The notes under the pieces were generated by a model. It was not told the origin of the DNA, searched no databases, and saw only the letters and a list, made by a program, of their open reading frames with translations. Below, piece by piece: positions 38,892-46,957 of a stretch of DNA of 64,000 nt; positions within the stretch are counted from its first letter, which is position 1; each line of letters begins with the position of its first letter. Made by a program: the position numbers and the translations under genes. This DNA comes from Cellulomonas chitinilytica. Its GTDB lineage: Bacteria > Actinomycetota > Actinomycetes > Actinomycetales > Cellulomonadaceae. The stretch is from NCBI RefSeq assembly GCF_016862675.1, contig NZ_BONK01000019.1:1-64000 (forward strand), read 5' to 3'.

Positions 38892-39764
38892 TCAGGCGTC
38901 GGACGCCGGAGCGTCGGATGCCGCAGCGTCGGCGTCCGCCGGCCCGCCGGGCGTGGCGCCCGCGAGGATCAGGTAGAGGTCCCGTCGCGCGGCGTCGAGG
39001 ACCGTGAGCGCCTGGGCGACCTGGTCCTCCGAGCCCGTGCGGGCGACCTGGACGGCGGCTCCGCCGAGGGCGTCGAGGGCGGCGCGCAGGGCGCGGCCCG
39101 GGTGGGCGGGGCGCCCGGCGGCGTCCTGCCAGGGCGTGCCGAGCGAGGTGGCGTTCGCCTCGACGTACGCGACTCCCTCGGTCGTCAGGCTGGCCATCTT
39201 GCGGCCCGACTCGGCAGTGAGGGCCACGAGGCCCTCGTCCTCGAGGAGGTTGAGCGCCGGGTAGATCGCACCGGGGCTGGGCCGCCACTGGCCGCCCGAC
39301 CGGTCGAGGATCTCCTGGATGAGCTGGTAGCCGTGCATGGGCTGCTCGGCGAGCAGCAGGAGGATCGCGGCGCGGATGTCGCCGCGGCCTGCACGGCGGC
39401 CGCCGGGTCCGCCGCGGCGGCCCTCGAAGCGGGGGCCGCCGGGTCCGAAGCCCGGGCCGAAGCCGGGGCCGAACCCGCGACCACGCTCGGGGCCGCGGCC
39501 GTAGCCGTGCCCGTGCTCGTGGTCGTGCCCGTGCTCGTGCTCGTACCCGTGGCCCTGGTCGGGTCCGGGGTGTCCGCCGCGCGGACCGCCCGAGCGGCGC
39601 GGGTCGCCGCTGCGCGGGTCGAGACCGGTGTCGTCGGACGGGGAGCCGGGGAAGTCGTCGCGGCGACGGCGGGGGCGCCACCCGCGGGTGGCGTCGACGT
39701 CGGGCGAGGTGGGGTCGTAGGGCGGCCGGGGGCCGCGTCGGGGGTGTCGGTCGTGGGGGTTCAT
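38892..39764 (-). CDS. PadR-family regulator with long His/Gly/Arg-rich N-terminal extension
   Basis: 290 residues. The PadR winged helix begins only at about residue 125 (GDIRAAILLLLAEQPMHGYQL, then RSGGQWRPSPGAIYPALNLL, EDEGLV), followed by a C-terminal dimerisation helix region. The first 120 residues are low-complexity: Pro/Arg/Asp stretches, a His-rich block (HGYEHEHGHDHEHGHGYGRG) and Phe-Gly-Pro repeats. The His block could bind Ni, Zn or Cu, or may be a disordered tail. AGGAGC precedes the ATG. Its own promoter contains A/T-rich palindromes, indicating autoregulation. Confidence 0.88.
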   Translation of the reverse strand: MNPHDRHPRRGPRPPYDPTSPDVDATRGWRPRRRRDDFPGSPSDDTGLDPRSGDPRRSGGPRGGHPGPDQGHGYEHEHGHDHEHGHGYGRGPERGRGFGPGFGPGFGPGGPRFEGRRGGPGGRRAGRGDIRAAILLLLAEQPMHGYQLIQEILDRSGGQWRPSPGAIYPALNLLEDEGLVALTAESGRKMASLTTEGVAYVEANATSLGTPWQDAAGRPAHPGRALRAALDALGGAAVQVARTGSEDQVAQALTVLDAARRDLYLILAGATPGGPADADAAASDAPASDA

Positions 39765-39891
39765 GGGGTGCTCCTGGGTTCGCGGGAGGCCCGGGCCGGT
39801 CGGCGGGGGCCGTGCCGCGGGGCCGGGCATGCCGTGCATGTCGCGGCCGGGCGGCCTCCGGGAGGACGCGTGTCCTCGACCGGATGCCGTA

Positions 39892-39931
39892 ACGATATAT
39901 CGCTGACCTATCGTTGGCAACCCTATCGATA
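39892..39931 (-). promoter_or_regulatory. PadR promoter with palindromic operators
   Basis: Minus strand: TTGCCA (39920-39915), 17-bp spacer, TATCGT (39897-39892). CGATATATCG (39893-39902) covers the -10 and TATCGATA (39924-39931) lies just upstream of the -35; CTATCG also repeats 15 bp apart. A/T-rich palindromes of this kind are typical PadR sites, so PadR probably represses itself. Confidence 0.65.
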
Positions 39932-39939
39932 CAGTCCGC

Positions 39940-40680
39940 TCAGAGCCGGGCGAGCACCGCGCCGCCGTGGACCGCGAGCACCTGGCCCGTCGTCCACCCC
40001 GCGTCCGGACCCGTCAGGTACGCGACCGCCGCCGCCACCTCCTCGACCGTCCCCGGCCGGCCCGCAGGGATCCGCGCCACCCGCGCCCGTCGCTGCTCGT
40101 CGTCCAGCCGTCCGTCCCAGAACTCCGTGTCCGGGACGAAACCCGGAGCGACCGCGTTCACCGTGATGCCGTCCCGGGCCACCGACCCCGCCAGCCCCGT
40201 GACCCACGAGTTGATCGCCGCCTTCGCCGCCCCGTACGACCCCGCGCCGCGCAGCGCCGCCACCGAGCTCATCGCCACGACCCTCCCGCCCGGCCGCGTC
40301 AGGTGCGGCAGCAGCGCCTCGCCGAGCAGCACGGTCGTGAGGACGTTCAGCCGGAACTCGTCCGTCCACAGCCGCGCCGTCTCCGCCAGGCCGTCGCCCT
40401 CCCGCTCGAGCATCCCGCCGGCGTTCAGCACCAGCGCGTCCACCGGCCCGCCCTCGACCACCCGTCCCGCGAGCGCCGCCACCTCGTCGGGCTCGCGCAG
40501 GTCCGCCGTCTCGACCGTCACGGCCGACCGGCCCGCCGCCGCGTCGACCTCCGCGGCCGCCCGCTCCAGCACGTCCCGTCGCCGCCCGACGACCACCACG
40601 TCCGCACCGTCGGCCACCAGCCGCCGCGTCACCGCGAGCCCGATGCCCGTCCCGCCACCCGTCACCACAGCTCGTCGCAC
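39940..40680 (-). CDS. SDR family oxidoreductase
   Basis: 246 residues from a GTG with GGAGGGG upstream. Rossmann nucleotide motif VVTGGGTGIGLAVTRRLV, the NAG motif in LVLNAGGML, the catalytic Ser in VVAMSSVAAL and Tyr-x-x-x-Lys in GSYGAAKAAINSW, then NAVAPGFVPDTEF: a complete classical short-chain dehydrogenase/reductase. The substrate is unknown (acyl-ACP reductase FabG-like or a sugar/alcohol dehydrogenase). It is divergent from the YCII/ECF cluster, 150 bp apart; the PadR gene follows but has its own promoter. Confidence 0.92.
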   Translation of the reverse strand: MRRAVVTGGGTGIGLAVTRRLVADGADVVVVGRRRDVLERAAAEVDAAAGRSAVTVETADLREPDEVAALAGRVVEGGPVDALVLNAGGMLEREGDGLAETARLWTDEFRLNVLTTVLLGEALLPHLTRPGGRVVAMSSVAALRGAGSYGAAKAAINSWVTGLAGSVARDGITVNAVAPGFVPDTEFWDGRLDDEQRRARVARIPAGRPGTVEEVAAAVAYLTGPDAGWTTGQVLAVHGGAVLARL

Positions 40681-40752
40681 GTCGTCCCCTCCCGGTCGCC
40701 GGGCCGGTCCCGGCACGTCCGTCCAGTCTGTGCAGCCGGCCCCGACGCCGCC

Positions 40753-40779
40753 TGTCGATTTCCGGGACCCTCGCGCGTC
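40753..40779 (+). promoter_or_regulatory. Predicted ECF42-dependent promoter 1
   Basis: TGTCGA (40753-40758), 17-bp spacer, CGTC (40776-40779), 51 bp before the first YCII gene. It matches the architecture of the site at 41557 and the TGTCGA/CG(A/T)C motif I recall for ECF42 sigma factors. Confidence 0.6.
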
Positions 40780-40830
40780 ATCCCCCCGACGGGCACAGTG
40801 AGGGTGCTCGCGACGACGAAAGGACCGACC

Positions 40831-41199
40831 ATGACCACGGCGCGCTACCTCGTCCTCCTGCACGGGGACGAGCACGTGTGGGCCGCCCGCGACGAGCGCC
40901 TGCGGGAGCGGACCGACGAGGACCACCGGATCTTCGGCGCCCGCTGCGCCGAGAACGGGCACAAGATCGTCGGCGGCGAGGAGCTCCAGCACTCGTCGAC
41001 CTCGATCCTCGTGCGACGGCCGGCCGACGGGCCGATCCAGGTGACCGAGGGGCCGTTCGCCGAGACCGCCGAGCAGCTCGGCGGGCTCTACCTCGTCGAG
41101 ACCGACGACCTCGACGACCTCGTCCAGCTCGTCGGCGCGCTCCAGCGCGAGTCGGAGACCGCCGAGATCCGACCCGTCGTCGACCACTCGGAGGTGTGA
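40831..41199 (+). CDS. YCII/DGPF family protein 1
   Basis: 122 residues, a ferredoxin-like YCII fold: ARYLVLLHGDEHVW at the start, central DGPIQVTEGPFAETAEQLGGLYLVE (the DGPF-type signature) and a C-terminal ETAEIRPV strand. YCII-related proteins have no settled enzymatic function; a buried His/Asp pocket suggests small-molecule binding. It is the first gene of a five-gene unit that ends in an ECF42-type sigma factor. AAAGGA lies upstream of the ATG. The next gene starts 3 bases after the stop. Confidence 0.88.
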   Translation: MTTARYLVLLHGDEHVWAARDERLRERTDEDHRIFGARCAENGHKIVGGEELQHSSTSILVRRPADGPIQVTEGPFAETAEQLGGLYLVETDDLDDLVQLVGALQRESETAEIRPVVDHSEV

Positions 41200-41202
41200 G
41201 CG

Positions 41203-41550
41203 ATGTCCACGTTCGTCGTGCTGATCTACGAGGACGAAGAGGTCTGGGCGGCCGCCGACGAGGCGGCGCAGGCCGAGTACTTCCGGCAGCACCGCGAGTA
41301 CTCCGCGCGCGCCGCCGAGCACGGGATCACGATCGTCGCGAGCGAGGCCCTGCAACGGGTCGCGACGGCCCTCACGCTGCGCCGGCCCGACGGCACCACC
41401 CAGGTCACCGAGGGCCCGTTCGCGGAGACCGCCGAGCAGCTCGGCGGGTTCTACCTGCTCGAGGCGCCCGACGCCGACACCGTCCTCAAGCACGCCCACC
41501 TGCTCCCCGCGCACTACACCCTCGAGGTGCGCGAGATCATGCAGCTGTGA
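41203..41550 (+). CDS. YCII/DGPF family protein 2
   Basis: 115 residues, paralogous to the first YCII gene (shared VTEGPFAETAEQLGG) but with a shorter C-terminus ending EVREIMQL. The N-terminal strand reads FVVLIYEDEEVW. It is spaced 3 bp from gene 1, so the two are co-translated. A second ECF42-type promoter follows its stop, so genes 1-2 and genes 3-5 can be transcribed separately. Confidence 0.88.
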   Translation: MSTFVVLIYEDEEVWAAADEAAQAEYFRQHREYSARAAEHGITIVASEALQRVATALTLRRPDGTTQVTEGPFAETAEQLGGFYLLEAPDADTVLKHAHLLPAHYTLEVREIMQL

Positions 41551-41556
41551 CGCCGT

Positions 41557-41583
41557 TGTCGATCGGCGGGCGGTCCGCACGTC
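41557..41583 (+). promoter_or_regulatory. Predicted ECF42-dependent promoter 2
   Basis: TGTCGA (41557-41562), 17-bp spacer, CGTC (41580-41583), continuing ATC as in promoter 1. It lies 50 bp before the third YCII gene, the same distance as promoter 1 from its gene. Confidence 0.6.
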
Positions 41584-41632
41584 ATCTGGACGAACGGACG
41601 CACCGGCGCCCGTCGGACCGGGAGGACCCCCG

Positions 41633-42034
41633 ATGACCGAGTACATGGTGATGCTGCACCGCGTCGACGAGCACGAGGAGGCCCTGCCGCCCGAGGCCCT
41701 CGCCCGGTCGTGGGAGGCGCACCTCGCGTTCCGCGCGTACTGCGACGCGCAGGGCTGGTCGGTCCGGAGCCAGGCGGCGCTGCGGCCCTCGCGACGGTCG
41801 CGGTCGGTCCGGCCCTCCGGCGACGGGTTCACCGTCACCGACGGGCCCTACGCGGAGACGGCGGAGCAGCTCGGCGGGTTCTACCTCGTGACGACCGACG
41901 ACCTCGACGCGCTGACCGACGCCGTCGGCCCGATGCTCGTCAACGGCGGCACCGTCGAGATCCGCCCGACCGTCACGTACGTCGACGGCCGGCCCGTGCC
42001 CGAGGACCCCTCGCTCGTGGGGCACGCCTCGTGA
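41633..42034 (+). CDS. YCII/DGPF family protein 3
   Basis: 133 residues. N-terminus TEYMVMLHRVDEHEEALPPE; central TVTDGPYAETAEQLGGFYLV shows the DGPF-type signature; C-terminal GTVEIRPTVTYVDGRP. The family function is unknown. GGAGG lies 8 bases before the ATG. Its stop overlaps the next gene start (GTGA). Confidence 0.88.
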   Translation: MTEYMVMLHRVDEHEEALPPEALARSWEAHLAFRAYCDAQGWSVRSQAALRPSRRSRSVRPSGDGFTVTDGPYAETAEQLGGFYLVTTDDLDALTDAVGPMLVNGGTVEIRPTVTYVDGRPVPEDPSLVGHAS

Positions 42035-42312
42035 GGTTCGTCGTGCTCGAGCGAGGGGCGTCGGTCGACGACGGCGGCCTCGCCTCCCGGGCCGCGCGGT
42101 GCGGCGTCACCGTGCTGGCCCGGGAGGTCGTCCGGCCCTCCGAGACCGCCACGACGGTGCTGCGGCGGCTCGCCCTCGACCGGCCGTCCGACGAGGGAGA
42201 CGGGCCGCTCGCCGGGGTCCTGCTGCTCGACGCGCCCGACCTCGACGCGGTGCTCGACGTGCTGCCCGACACCGCGACCGGCGCCTTCGAGGTACGACCG
42301 GTGGCCGGATGA
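42031..42312 (+). CDS. Degenerate short YCII-like protein
   Basis: 93 residues starting RFVVLERGASVDDG and ending TGAFEVRPVAG. Strand order and the final E-V-R-P agree with a YCII fold, but the central DGPF signature is lost (RPSDEGDGPLAGVLLLDAPD in its place). It overlaps its neighbours by 4 bp on both sides (GTGA and ATGA), so it is tightly coupled to the sigma factor. It may be a diverged regulator or partner rather than an enzyme. Confidence 0.7.
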   Translation: MRFVVLERGASVDDGGLASRAARCGVTVLAREVVRPSETATTVLRRLALDRPSDEGDGPLAGVLLLDAPDLDAVLDVLPDTATGAFEVRPVAG

Positions 42313-43658
42313 CCGACGCACCCGCACCGACCACGTCGGCCGCAGCGGTAGCCGCAGCCGCGGTCGCCGAGGCCTGGCACGCCCACTGGTCCCGTCTCAT
42401 CGGCCTGCTCATCGGCCAGTTCGCGCGGCCCGACCTCGCCGAGGACGCCGTGTCCGACGCGTTCGAGTCCGCCGCGAAGCACTGGCCGGTGGACGGCATC
42501 CCGACCAACCCCGGCGCGTGGCTGCTCACGGCGGCCCGCCGCCGGGTCCTCGACAGGCTCCGCAGCGAGTCCGTGCTGCGCCGGAAGGAACCCCTCATGG
42601 TCGTCGACGACGAGATGCGCGCCCTCGCGGCCGCCGCCGTCGACCCCGGTGCGCACGTCGCCGACGAGCAGCTCCGGCTCGTCTTCACCTGCTGCCACCC
42701 GGCGCTCGCGCCCGACGACCGCGTCGCCCTGACGCTCCGTTTCGTCGTCGGCCTGTCGACCGCCGAGATCGCCCGGCTGCTGCTCGTCCAGGAGACCGCG
42801 ATGGCCGCGCGCCTGACCCGGGCGAAGAAGCGGCTCGCGTCGTCCGGCATCCCGTTCGCGACCCCGCCCGCCGCAAGGCTCGACGAGCGGCTCGACGTGG
42901 TCGCGACCGTCGTCTACCTCGCCTTCACGTCCGGCTACCACCCGGGCGTCGGCGACGTGCCGCTGCGCGTGGACCTCGGCGACGAGGCGATCCGGCTGCT
43001 GCGCGTGCTCGACGACCTCCTCCCCGGGCGCGACGTCGTGCGGGCCCTGCTCGCCCTGCTGCTCCTGCAGCACTCCCGCCGGGACACCCGCCTCGACGCC
43101 GAGGGCCGGCTCGTGCTGCTGCCCGACCAGGACCGCAGCCGGTGGCACCGCGACGAGATCGCCGAGGCGGTCGCCCTCCTGGCGTCCCGCGCGCCGGCCA
43201 CGTCGCCGGCGGTCGGGCCCGAAGCGCCGGCCTCCCCCGACGACGAGGTCGACCGGTCCGCCCGCCGCACCAGCGCGCTCGCCCAGGAGTACCGGCTGCA
43301 GGCCCTCATCGCCGCGGAGCACGCGACCGCCCCCGCCGCCGCCGACACCCGGTGGGACGTCATCGCCGCCCTCTACGCCGACCTCGAGGCACTCACGGAG
43401 TCGCCGGTGGTCCGGCTGGCCCGGGCGGTCGCCGTCGCCGAGGCGTCCGGCCCGGAGGCCGGCCTGCAGCTGCTCGACGGCCTCGAGGACGCCCTCCCCC
43501 GGCACCACCGCGTCCCCGCGGTCCGCGCCGAGCTGCTCACCCGCGCCGGGCACCCGGCGGCGGCCGCGGCGGCGTACCGCCAGGCCCTCACCCTGGTGTC
43601 GAACCCGGCGGAGCGCCACCATCTCGAGACCCGCCTGGCCGCCCTGCAGGAGGCCTGA
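42309..43658 (+). CDS. ECF42-type RNA polymerase sigma factor with C-terminal TPR-like extension
   Basis: 449 residues. Sigma2 at about 25-90 (HWSRLIGLLIGQFARPDLAEDAV, then NPGAWLLTAARRRVLDRLR); sigma4 at about 125-180 (LTLRFVVGLSTAEIARLLLV, then ETAMAARLTRAKKRL). A DUF6596-like/TPR helical extension of about 260 residues follows. This length, extension and linkage to YCII/DGPF genes define the ECF42 group, which lacks an anti-sigma factor; the C-terminal part is thought to be regulatory. Two matching promoter motifs precede the YCII genes, implying positive autoregulation. The ATG overlaps the previous stop by 4 bp. Confidence 0.9.
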   Translation: MTDAPAPTTSAAAVAAAAVAEAWHAHWSRLIGLLIGQFARPDLAEDAVSDAFESAAKHWPVDGIPTNPGAWLLTAARRRVLDRLRSESVLRRKEPLMVVDDEMRALAAAAVDPGAHVADEQLRLVFTCCHPALAPDDRVALTLRFVVGLSTAEIARLLLVQETAMAARLTRAKKRLASSGIPFATPPAARLDERLDVVATVVYLAFTSGYHPGVGDVPLRVDLGDEAIRLLRVLDDLLPGRDVVRALLALLLLQHSRRDTRLDAEGRLVLLPDQDRSRWHRDEIAEAVALLASRAPATSPAVGPEAPASPDDEVDRSARRTSALAQEYRLQALIAAEHATAPAAADTRWDVIAALYADLEALTESPVVRLARAVAVAEASGPEAGLQLLDGLEDALPRHHRVPAVRAELLTRAGHPAAAAAAYRQALTLVSNPAERHHLETRLAALQEA

Positions 43659-43703
43659 CGCCCCCGCGCATCCGGGAGACGGCGACGGGCGACACCGGTC
43701 GGG

Positions 43704-45023
43704 TCAGGTCGCCACGAGCAGGTACAGCAGGGTCAGGTTCAGGGCGACGACCATCACGACGACCGTGATCAGCACGGCGTGCAGCCACGGGCCGTTGCGG
43801 GCGGTGCCCATCAGGGCGCGGTCCCGGGTGAGGCGGACCAGCGGGATGACGGCGAACGGGATGCCGAAGCTCAGCACCACCTGGCTGAGCACGAGGGTCC
43901 ACGTCGGGTCGGCGCCCGCGGCGAGCAGCACCACGGCGGGGATGAGGGTGACGACGCGCCGGACCAGCAGCGGGACCCGGCGGTGCAGGAGGCCCTCCAT
44001 GATCGTGGCGCCCGCGTACGCGCCGACGGAGGTGGACGCGAGGCCGGAGGCGAGCAGCCCGACGGCGAACGCGATGCCGACCGCCGGCCCGAGCGCGACG
44101 ACGATCGCCGCGTGCGCCCCCTCGATCGAGTCGGTGCCGGCGGCCCCGCGCAGACCGGACGCGGCGAGCAGCAGCAGCCCGATGTTGACGAGCCCGGCGA
44201 TGACGAGGGCCGTGCCGACGTCCCAGCGGGTGGCGCGCAGCAGCCGCACACGGGCGGACCCCGACGCCTTCCCGTGCCGGTCGCGGACGAGCGCGGAGTG
44301 CACGTAGATGGCGTGCGGCATGACGGTCGCGCCGAGCATGCTCGCGGCGAGCAGCACCGAGTCGGGCCCGTCGAACCGCGGGACCAGGCCGGACAGCACG
44401 CCGCGGGCGTCGGGCGGGCTGACCACGAGACCGCACAGGAACCCGATGGTGATGACGGCGAGCAGGGCGACGACGACCGACTCGAACCGCCGCTGGCCGT
44501 ACCGGTTCTGCGTGAGGAGCAGCCCCATCGAGACGACCCCGACGATCACCCCGCCCAGCGGCAACGGCACGCCGAACAGGAGCTGCAGCGCGATGGCCCC
44601 GCCGACGACCTCCGCGATGTCGGTGGCCGCCGCGACGACCTCGGCCTGCACCCAGTAGGCGAGCCGCGGGCCCCGCCGCAGCCGGCCGCCGAGCACGCCG
44701 GGCAGCGAGTCGCCGGTGACGAGGCCGAGCTTCGCGGACTGGTACTGCACGAGCACGGCCATGCCGTTCGCGACGACGAGCACCCACAGCAGCAGGTACC
44801 CGTAGCGGGCGCCCGCGGTGAGGTTCGCGGCGACGTTCCCCGGGTCGACGTACGCGATGGCCGCGACGAACGCGGGCCCGAGCAGGAGGGGCGTGCGGCC
44901 GCGGCGCGGGGCGGGCCGGTCGAGGACGGCGGTGCCGGGGCGGCCGACCGCGGGTGGGGTCCCACCGTCGAGCACGTCGGCGACCGGCTCGTCGGCGACG
45001 CTGCGCGGGACGTCGGCGTCCAC
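43704..45023 (-). CDS. mntH: Nramp-family divalent metal transporter (MntH)
   Basis: 439 residues with about eleven membrane helices. Metal-binding TM1 motif AAIAYVDPGNVAANL and TM6 motif LGATVMPHAIYVHSALV are intact, the signatures of proton-coupled Mn2+/Fe2+ importers. The hydrophilic N-terminus of about 45 residues is longer than usual. GGAGG precedes the GTG start. A near-palindrome TTCGG-TTAC-CCGAA lies 16-29 bp upstream of the start, where an MntR/DtxR-type metalloregulator would repress it. Confidence 0.93.
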   Translation of the reverse strand: MDADVPRSVADEPVADVLDGGTPPAVGRPGTAVLDRPAPRRGRTPLLLGPAFVAAIAYVDPGNVAANLTAGARYGYLLLWVLVVANGMAVLVQYQSAKLGLVTGDSLPGVLGGRLRRGPRLAYWVQAEVVAAATDIAEVVGGAIALQLLFGVPLPLGGVIVGVVSMGLLLTQNRYGQRRFESVVVALLAVITIGFLCGLVVSPPDARGVLSGLVPRFDGPDSVLLAASMLGATVMPHAIYVHSALVRDRHGKASGSARVRLLRATRWDVGTALVIAGLVNIGLLLLAASGLRGAAGTDSIEGAHAAIVVALGPAVGIAFAVGLLASGLASTSVGAYAGATIMEGLLHRRVPLLVRRVVTLIPAVVLLAAGADPTWTLVLSQVVLSFGIPFAVIPLVRLTRDRALMGTARNGPWLHAVLITVVVMVVALNLTLLYLLVAT

Positions 45024-45038
45024 GGGACCTCCAGCAAG

Positions 45039-45052
45039 TTCGGTTACCCGAA
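45039..45052 (-). promoter_or_regulatory. Candidate MntR/DtxR-type operator upstream of mntH
   Basis: TTCGG-GTAA-CCGAA on the coding strand, 16-29 bp before the GTG, in an A/T-richer stretch. Position and palindrome fit a metal-dependent repressor site (inference). Confidence 0.45.
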
Positions 45053-45131
45053 ACTCTACTCGTGGTCACCCACATCCATGCACCGGCGCGCGCCCGAGCG
45101 GCCCGCTGCCGCCCGTCGTCCCGCGCCGCGG

Positions 45132-45794
45132 TCAGGCGGCGACGTCCTCCACCTGCCGCTCCCACACCCCGTCGCGAGGCCGGAAGCCGACCTTCTGCAG
45201 GTACTCGGTGCTCTTCGGGGCCGGTTCGACGACGAGCGACCGGAACCCGTGCGCCGCGAACACCCCGCTGCGCCGGTACACGAACTCCCCCGGCGTGAAG
45301 TCCCGGAACCGCGGGCTCACCCAGTCGAGCTCCACGCGCCCGACGCCGTCCCCGACCCCGCGGACGACGACCACGCCGACGGTCTCGTCCCCGCGCACGA
45401 CGAGGAACGACGCCCGCCCGTCGGCCGACCCGGCGACCTCCGGTGCCGACGGCTCGGCCGCCGGCGCGTCGAGCGCGAACCCCGGCTGGAACTGCGCGAT
45501 GTCGTCGCGGTGCACCTTCAGGATGTGCTGGAGGTACGCGTCGTCGGGCGCCACCTCGACGACGGCGTACACCTGGTCGTCGTGCCGTTCCCGGGTCAGC
45601 CGCCACAGCCAGTAGATGTCGATGACGGAGATCACGGCGTTCATCGCGGCGAACGGCCAGACGCCGATCGCCGTGTTGTAGACGGTCGCGAGGAACGCGC
45701 CGACGAGGTTCAGCACCCGGAACCGCAGCACCCGCGCCTGCATCAGCGACACGATGACGAGCAGCGACCCGGCCCAACCGATGAGTTCGAGCAT
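45132..45794 (-). CDS. YgjV-like membrane domain fused to a GNAT-like domain
   Basis: 220 residues. The first 70 residues hold three short helices (LELIGWAGSLLVIVSLMQAR, VLNLVGAFLATVYNTAIGV, AAMNAVISVIDIYWLWRL), the YgjV inner-membrane pattern. The remaining 150 residues (VAPDDAYLQHIL...VSPRFRDFTPGEFVYRRSG, GFRSLVVEPAPKSTEYLQKVGF) look like a diverged GNAT domain, with Y-L-x-K-V-G-F as its last motif. A membrane-tethered acetyltransferase is possible, but the acetyl-CoA loop is weak. A perfect 16-bp palindrome covers its start codon. Confidence 0.7.
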   Translation of the reverse strand: MLELIGWAGSLLVIVSLMQARVLRFRVLNLVGAFLATVYNTAIGVWPFAAMNAVISVIDIYWLWRLTRERHDDQVYAVVEVAPDDAYLQHILKVHRDDIAQFQPGFALDAPAAEPSAPEVAGSADGRASFLVVRGDETVGVVVVRGVGDGVGRVELDWVSPRFRDFTPGEFVYRRSGVFAAHGFRSLVVEPAPKSTEYLQKVGFRPRDGVWERQVEDVAA

Positions 45795-45847
45795 GCTCGA
45801 AGTAAATCGCCTCGACCGACGCCCGGCACAGGCGGATCGTGGACGTC

Positions 45848-46936
45848 ATGACATCGTGGTCGATCACCGAGATCCCGGTACCCGCCACCCTGGACGATCC
45901 CGGGGCGGAGGTGCTGCGCGCGTACCTCGACGTGCGCAACGCGGTCATCGAGGAGTCGTGGGGGGTCGACGACTTCCACCGGAGCCTTCCCGACGAGCTC
46001 GGCGGGCTGCACGACCAGACGTACGTGCGCAAGCTGCGCTTCATGGTCGGGCCGGAGGGCGGCGACCCGTGGGGGTACCTCGCGATGAACCTCCCCCTGC
46101 AGGACAACACGCACCAGGCGACGTTCGACATGGGCGTGCTGCGCGCGCACCAGGGTCAGGGCGTCGGCTCGGCGCTGCACGACCGGGCGCTGCAGGTCGC
46201 GCGCGAGGCCGGCCGGACGACGGTGATCGCGTCGTCGGACCAGCAGGTCGAACCGCCCGAGGGGCCGACCACGCTCAGCCCGTCGACGGGCTCCGGCCGG
46301 GTCGACACCGAGGACCGGGGGGTGCGGTTCGCGCTGAAGCGTGGCTGGGAGCTCGCCCAGGTGGAGCGGTACTCCGTGCTCGACGTCCCGATCGACCCCG
46401 CGGTGCTCGCGGCGCACCGGGCCGCCGCGCAGGAGCGTGCCGGCGACGACTACCGGATGGTCTCCTGGGGGACGCACTGCCCGGACGAGTGGCTCGACGA
46501 GTACGCGAAGCTCAACACGCGGATGAGCACCGACGTCCCGCTGGGCGACCTCGACTTCAAGGAGGACGTCTGGGACCCCGCCCGCATCCGCACCACCGAG
46601 GCGCAGTTCGCGGAGCGCGGCTGGGAGCTCGTCGTCACGGCCGCCGAGCACGTGCCGACCCGCACGCTCGCCGCGTACACCGTGCTGCTCGTGTTCCCGC
46701 ACACCGACAGGTACGTGGCGCAGGAGGACACGCTCGTGATCCGGGAGCACCGCGGTCGACGGCTCGGCATGCTCGTCAAGGCGGCGAACCTCGAGCTGCT
46801 GGCCCGCGAGCGCCCCACCGTCCGTCGGGTCGGCACGTGGAACGCCGAGGAGAACTCGTTCATGCTCGACATCAACATCGCGCTCGGGTTCCGTCCGGCG
46901 GGCGGCTCCGGCGAGTGGCAGCTCCGGCTCACCTGA
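45848..46936 (+). CDS. Tandem GNAT-fold N-acetyltransferase
   Basis: 362 residues with two GNAT domains. The first has the acetyl-CoA loop VLRAHQGQGVGSALHDRALQ; the second TLVIREHRGRRLGMLVKAAN followed by WNAEENSFMLDINIALGFRP. Double-GNAT proteins of this size in actinobacteria resemble mycothiol synthase or aminoglycoside-type acetyltransferases, but no close assignment is possible. The ATG at 45848 is chosen; a GTG three codons upstream lies too close to the AGGCGGA element. It is divergent from the YgjV-GNAT gene, 53 bp away. Confidence 0.85.
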   Translation: MTSWSITEIPVPATLDDPGAEVLRAYLDVRNAVIEESWGVDDFHRSLPDELGGLHDQTYVRKLRFMVGPEGGDPWGYLAMNLPLQDNTHQATFDMGVLRAHQGQGVGSALHDRALQVAREAGRTTVIASSDQQVEPPEGPTTLSPSTGSGRVDTEDRGVRFALKRGWELAQVERYSVLDVPIDPAVLAAHRAAAQERAGDDYRMVSWGTHCPDEWLDEYAKLNTRMSTDVPLGDLDFKEDVWDPARIRTTEAQFAERGWELVVTAAEHVPTRTLAAYTVLLVFPHTDRYVAQEDTLVIREHRGRRLGMLVKAANLELLARERPTVRRVGTWNAEENSFMLDINIALGFRPAGGSGEWQLRLT

Positions 46937-46957
46937 GCCGGCCGGCCGCCGGCCGAG

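Noticed and set aside
39490..39560. GTG/CTCGTG-rich tandem pattern as a DNA repeat element
   Set aside because: It is the codon pattern of the His/Glu/Gly-rich PadR tail.
39940..41838. A 632-residue fusion of the SDR with an upstream region
   Set aside because: Upstream codons are the antisense of the YCII genes; the GTG at 40680 has GGAGGGG and a normal SDR length.
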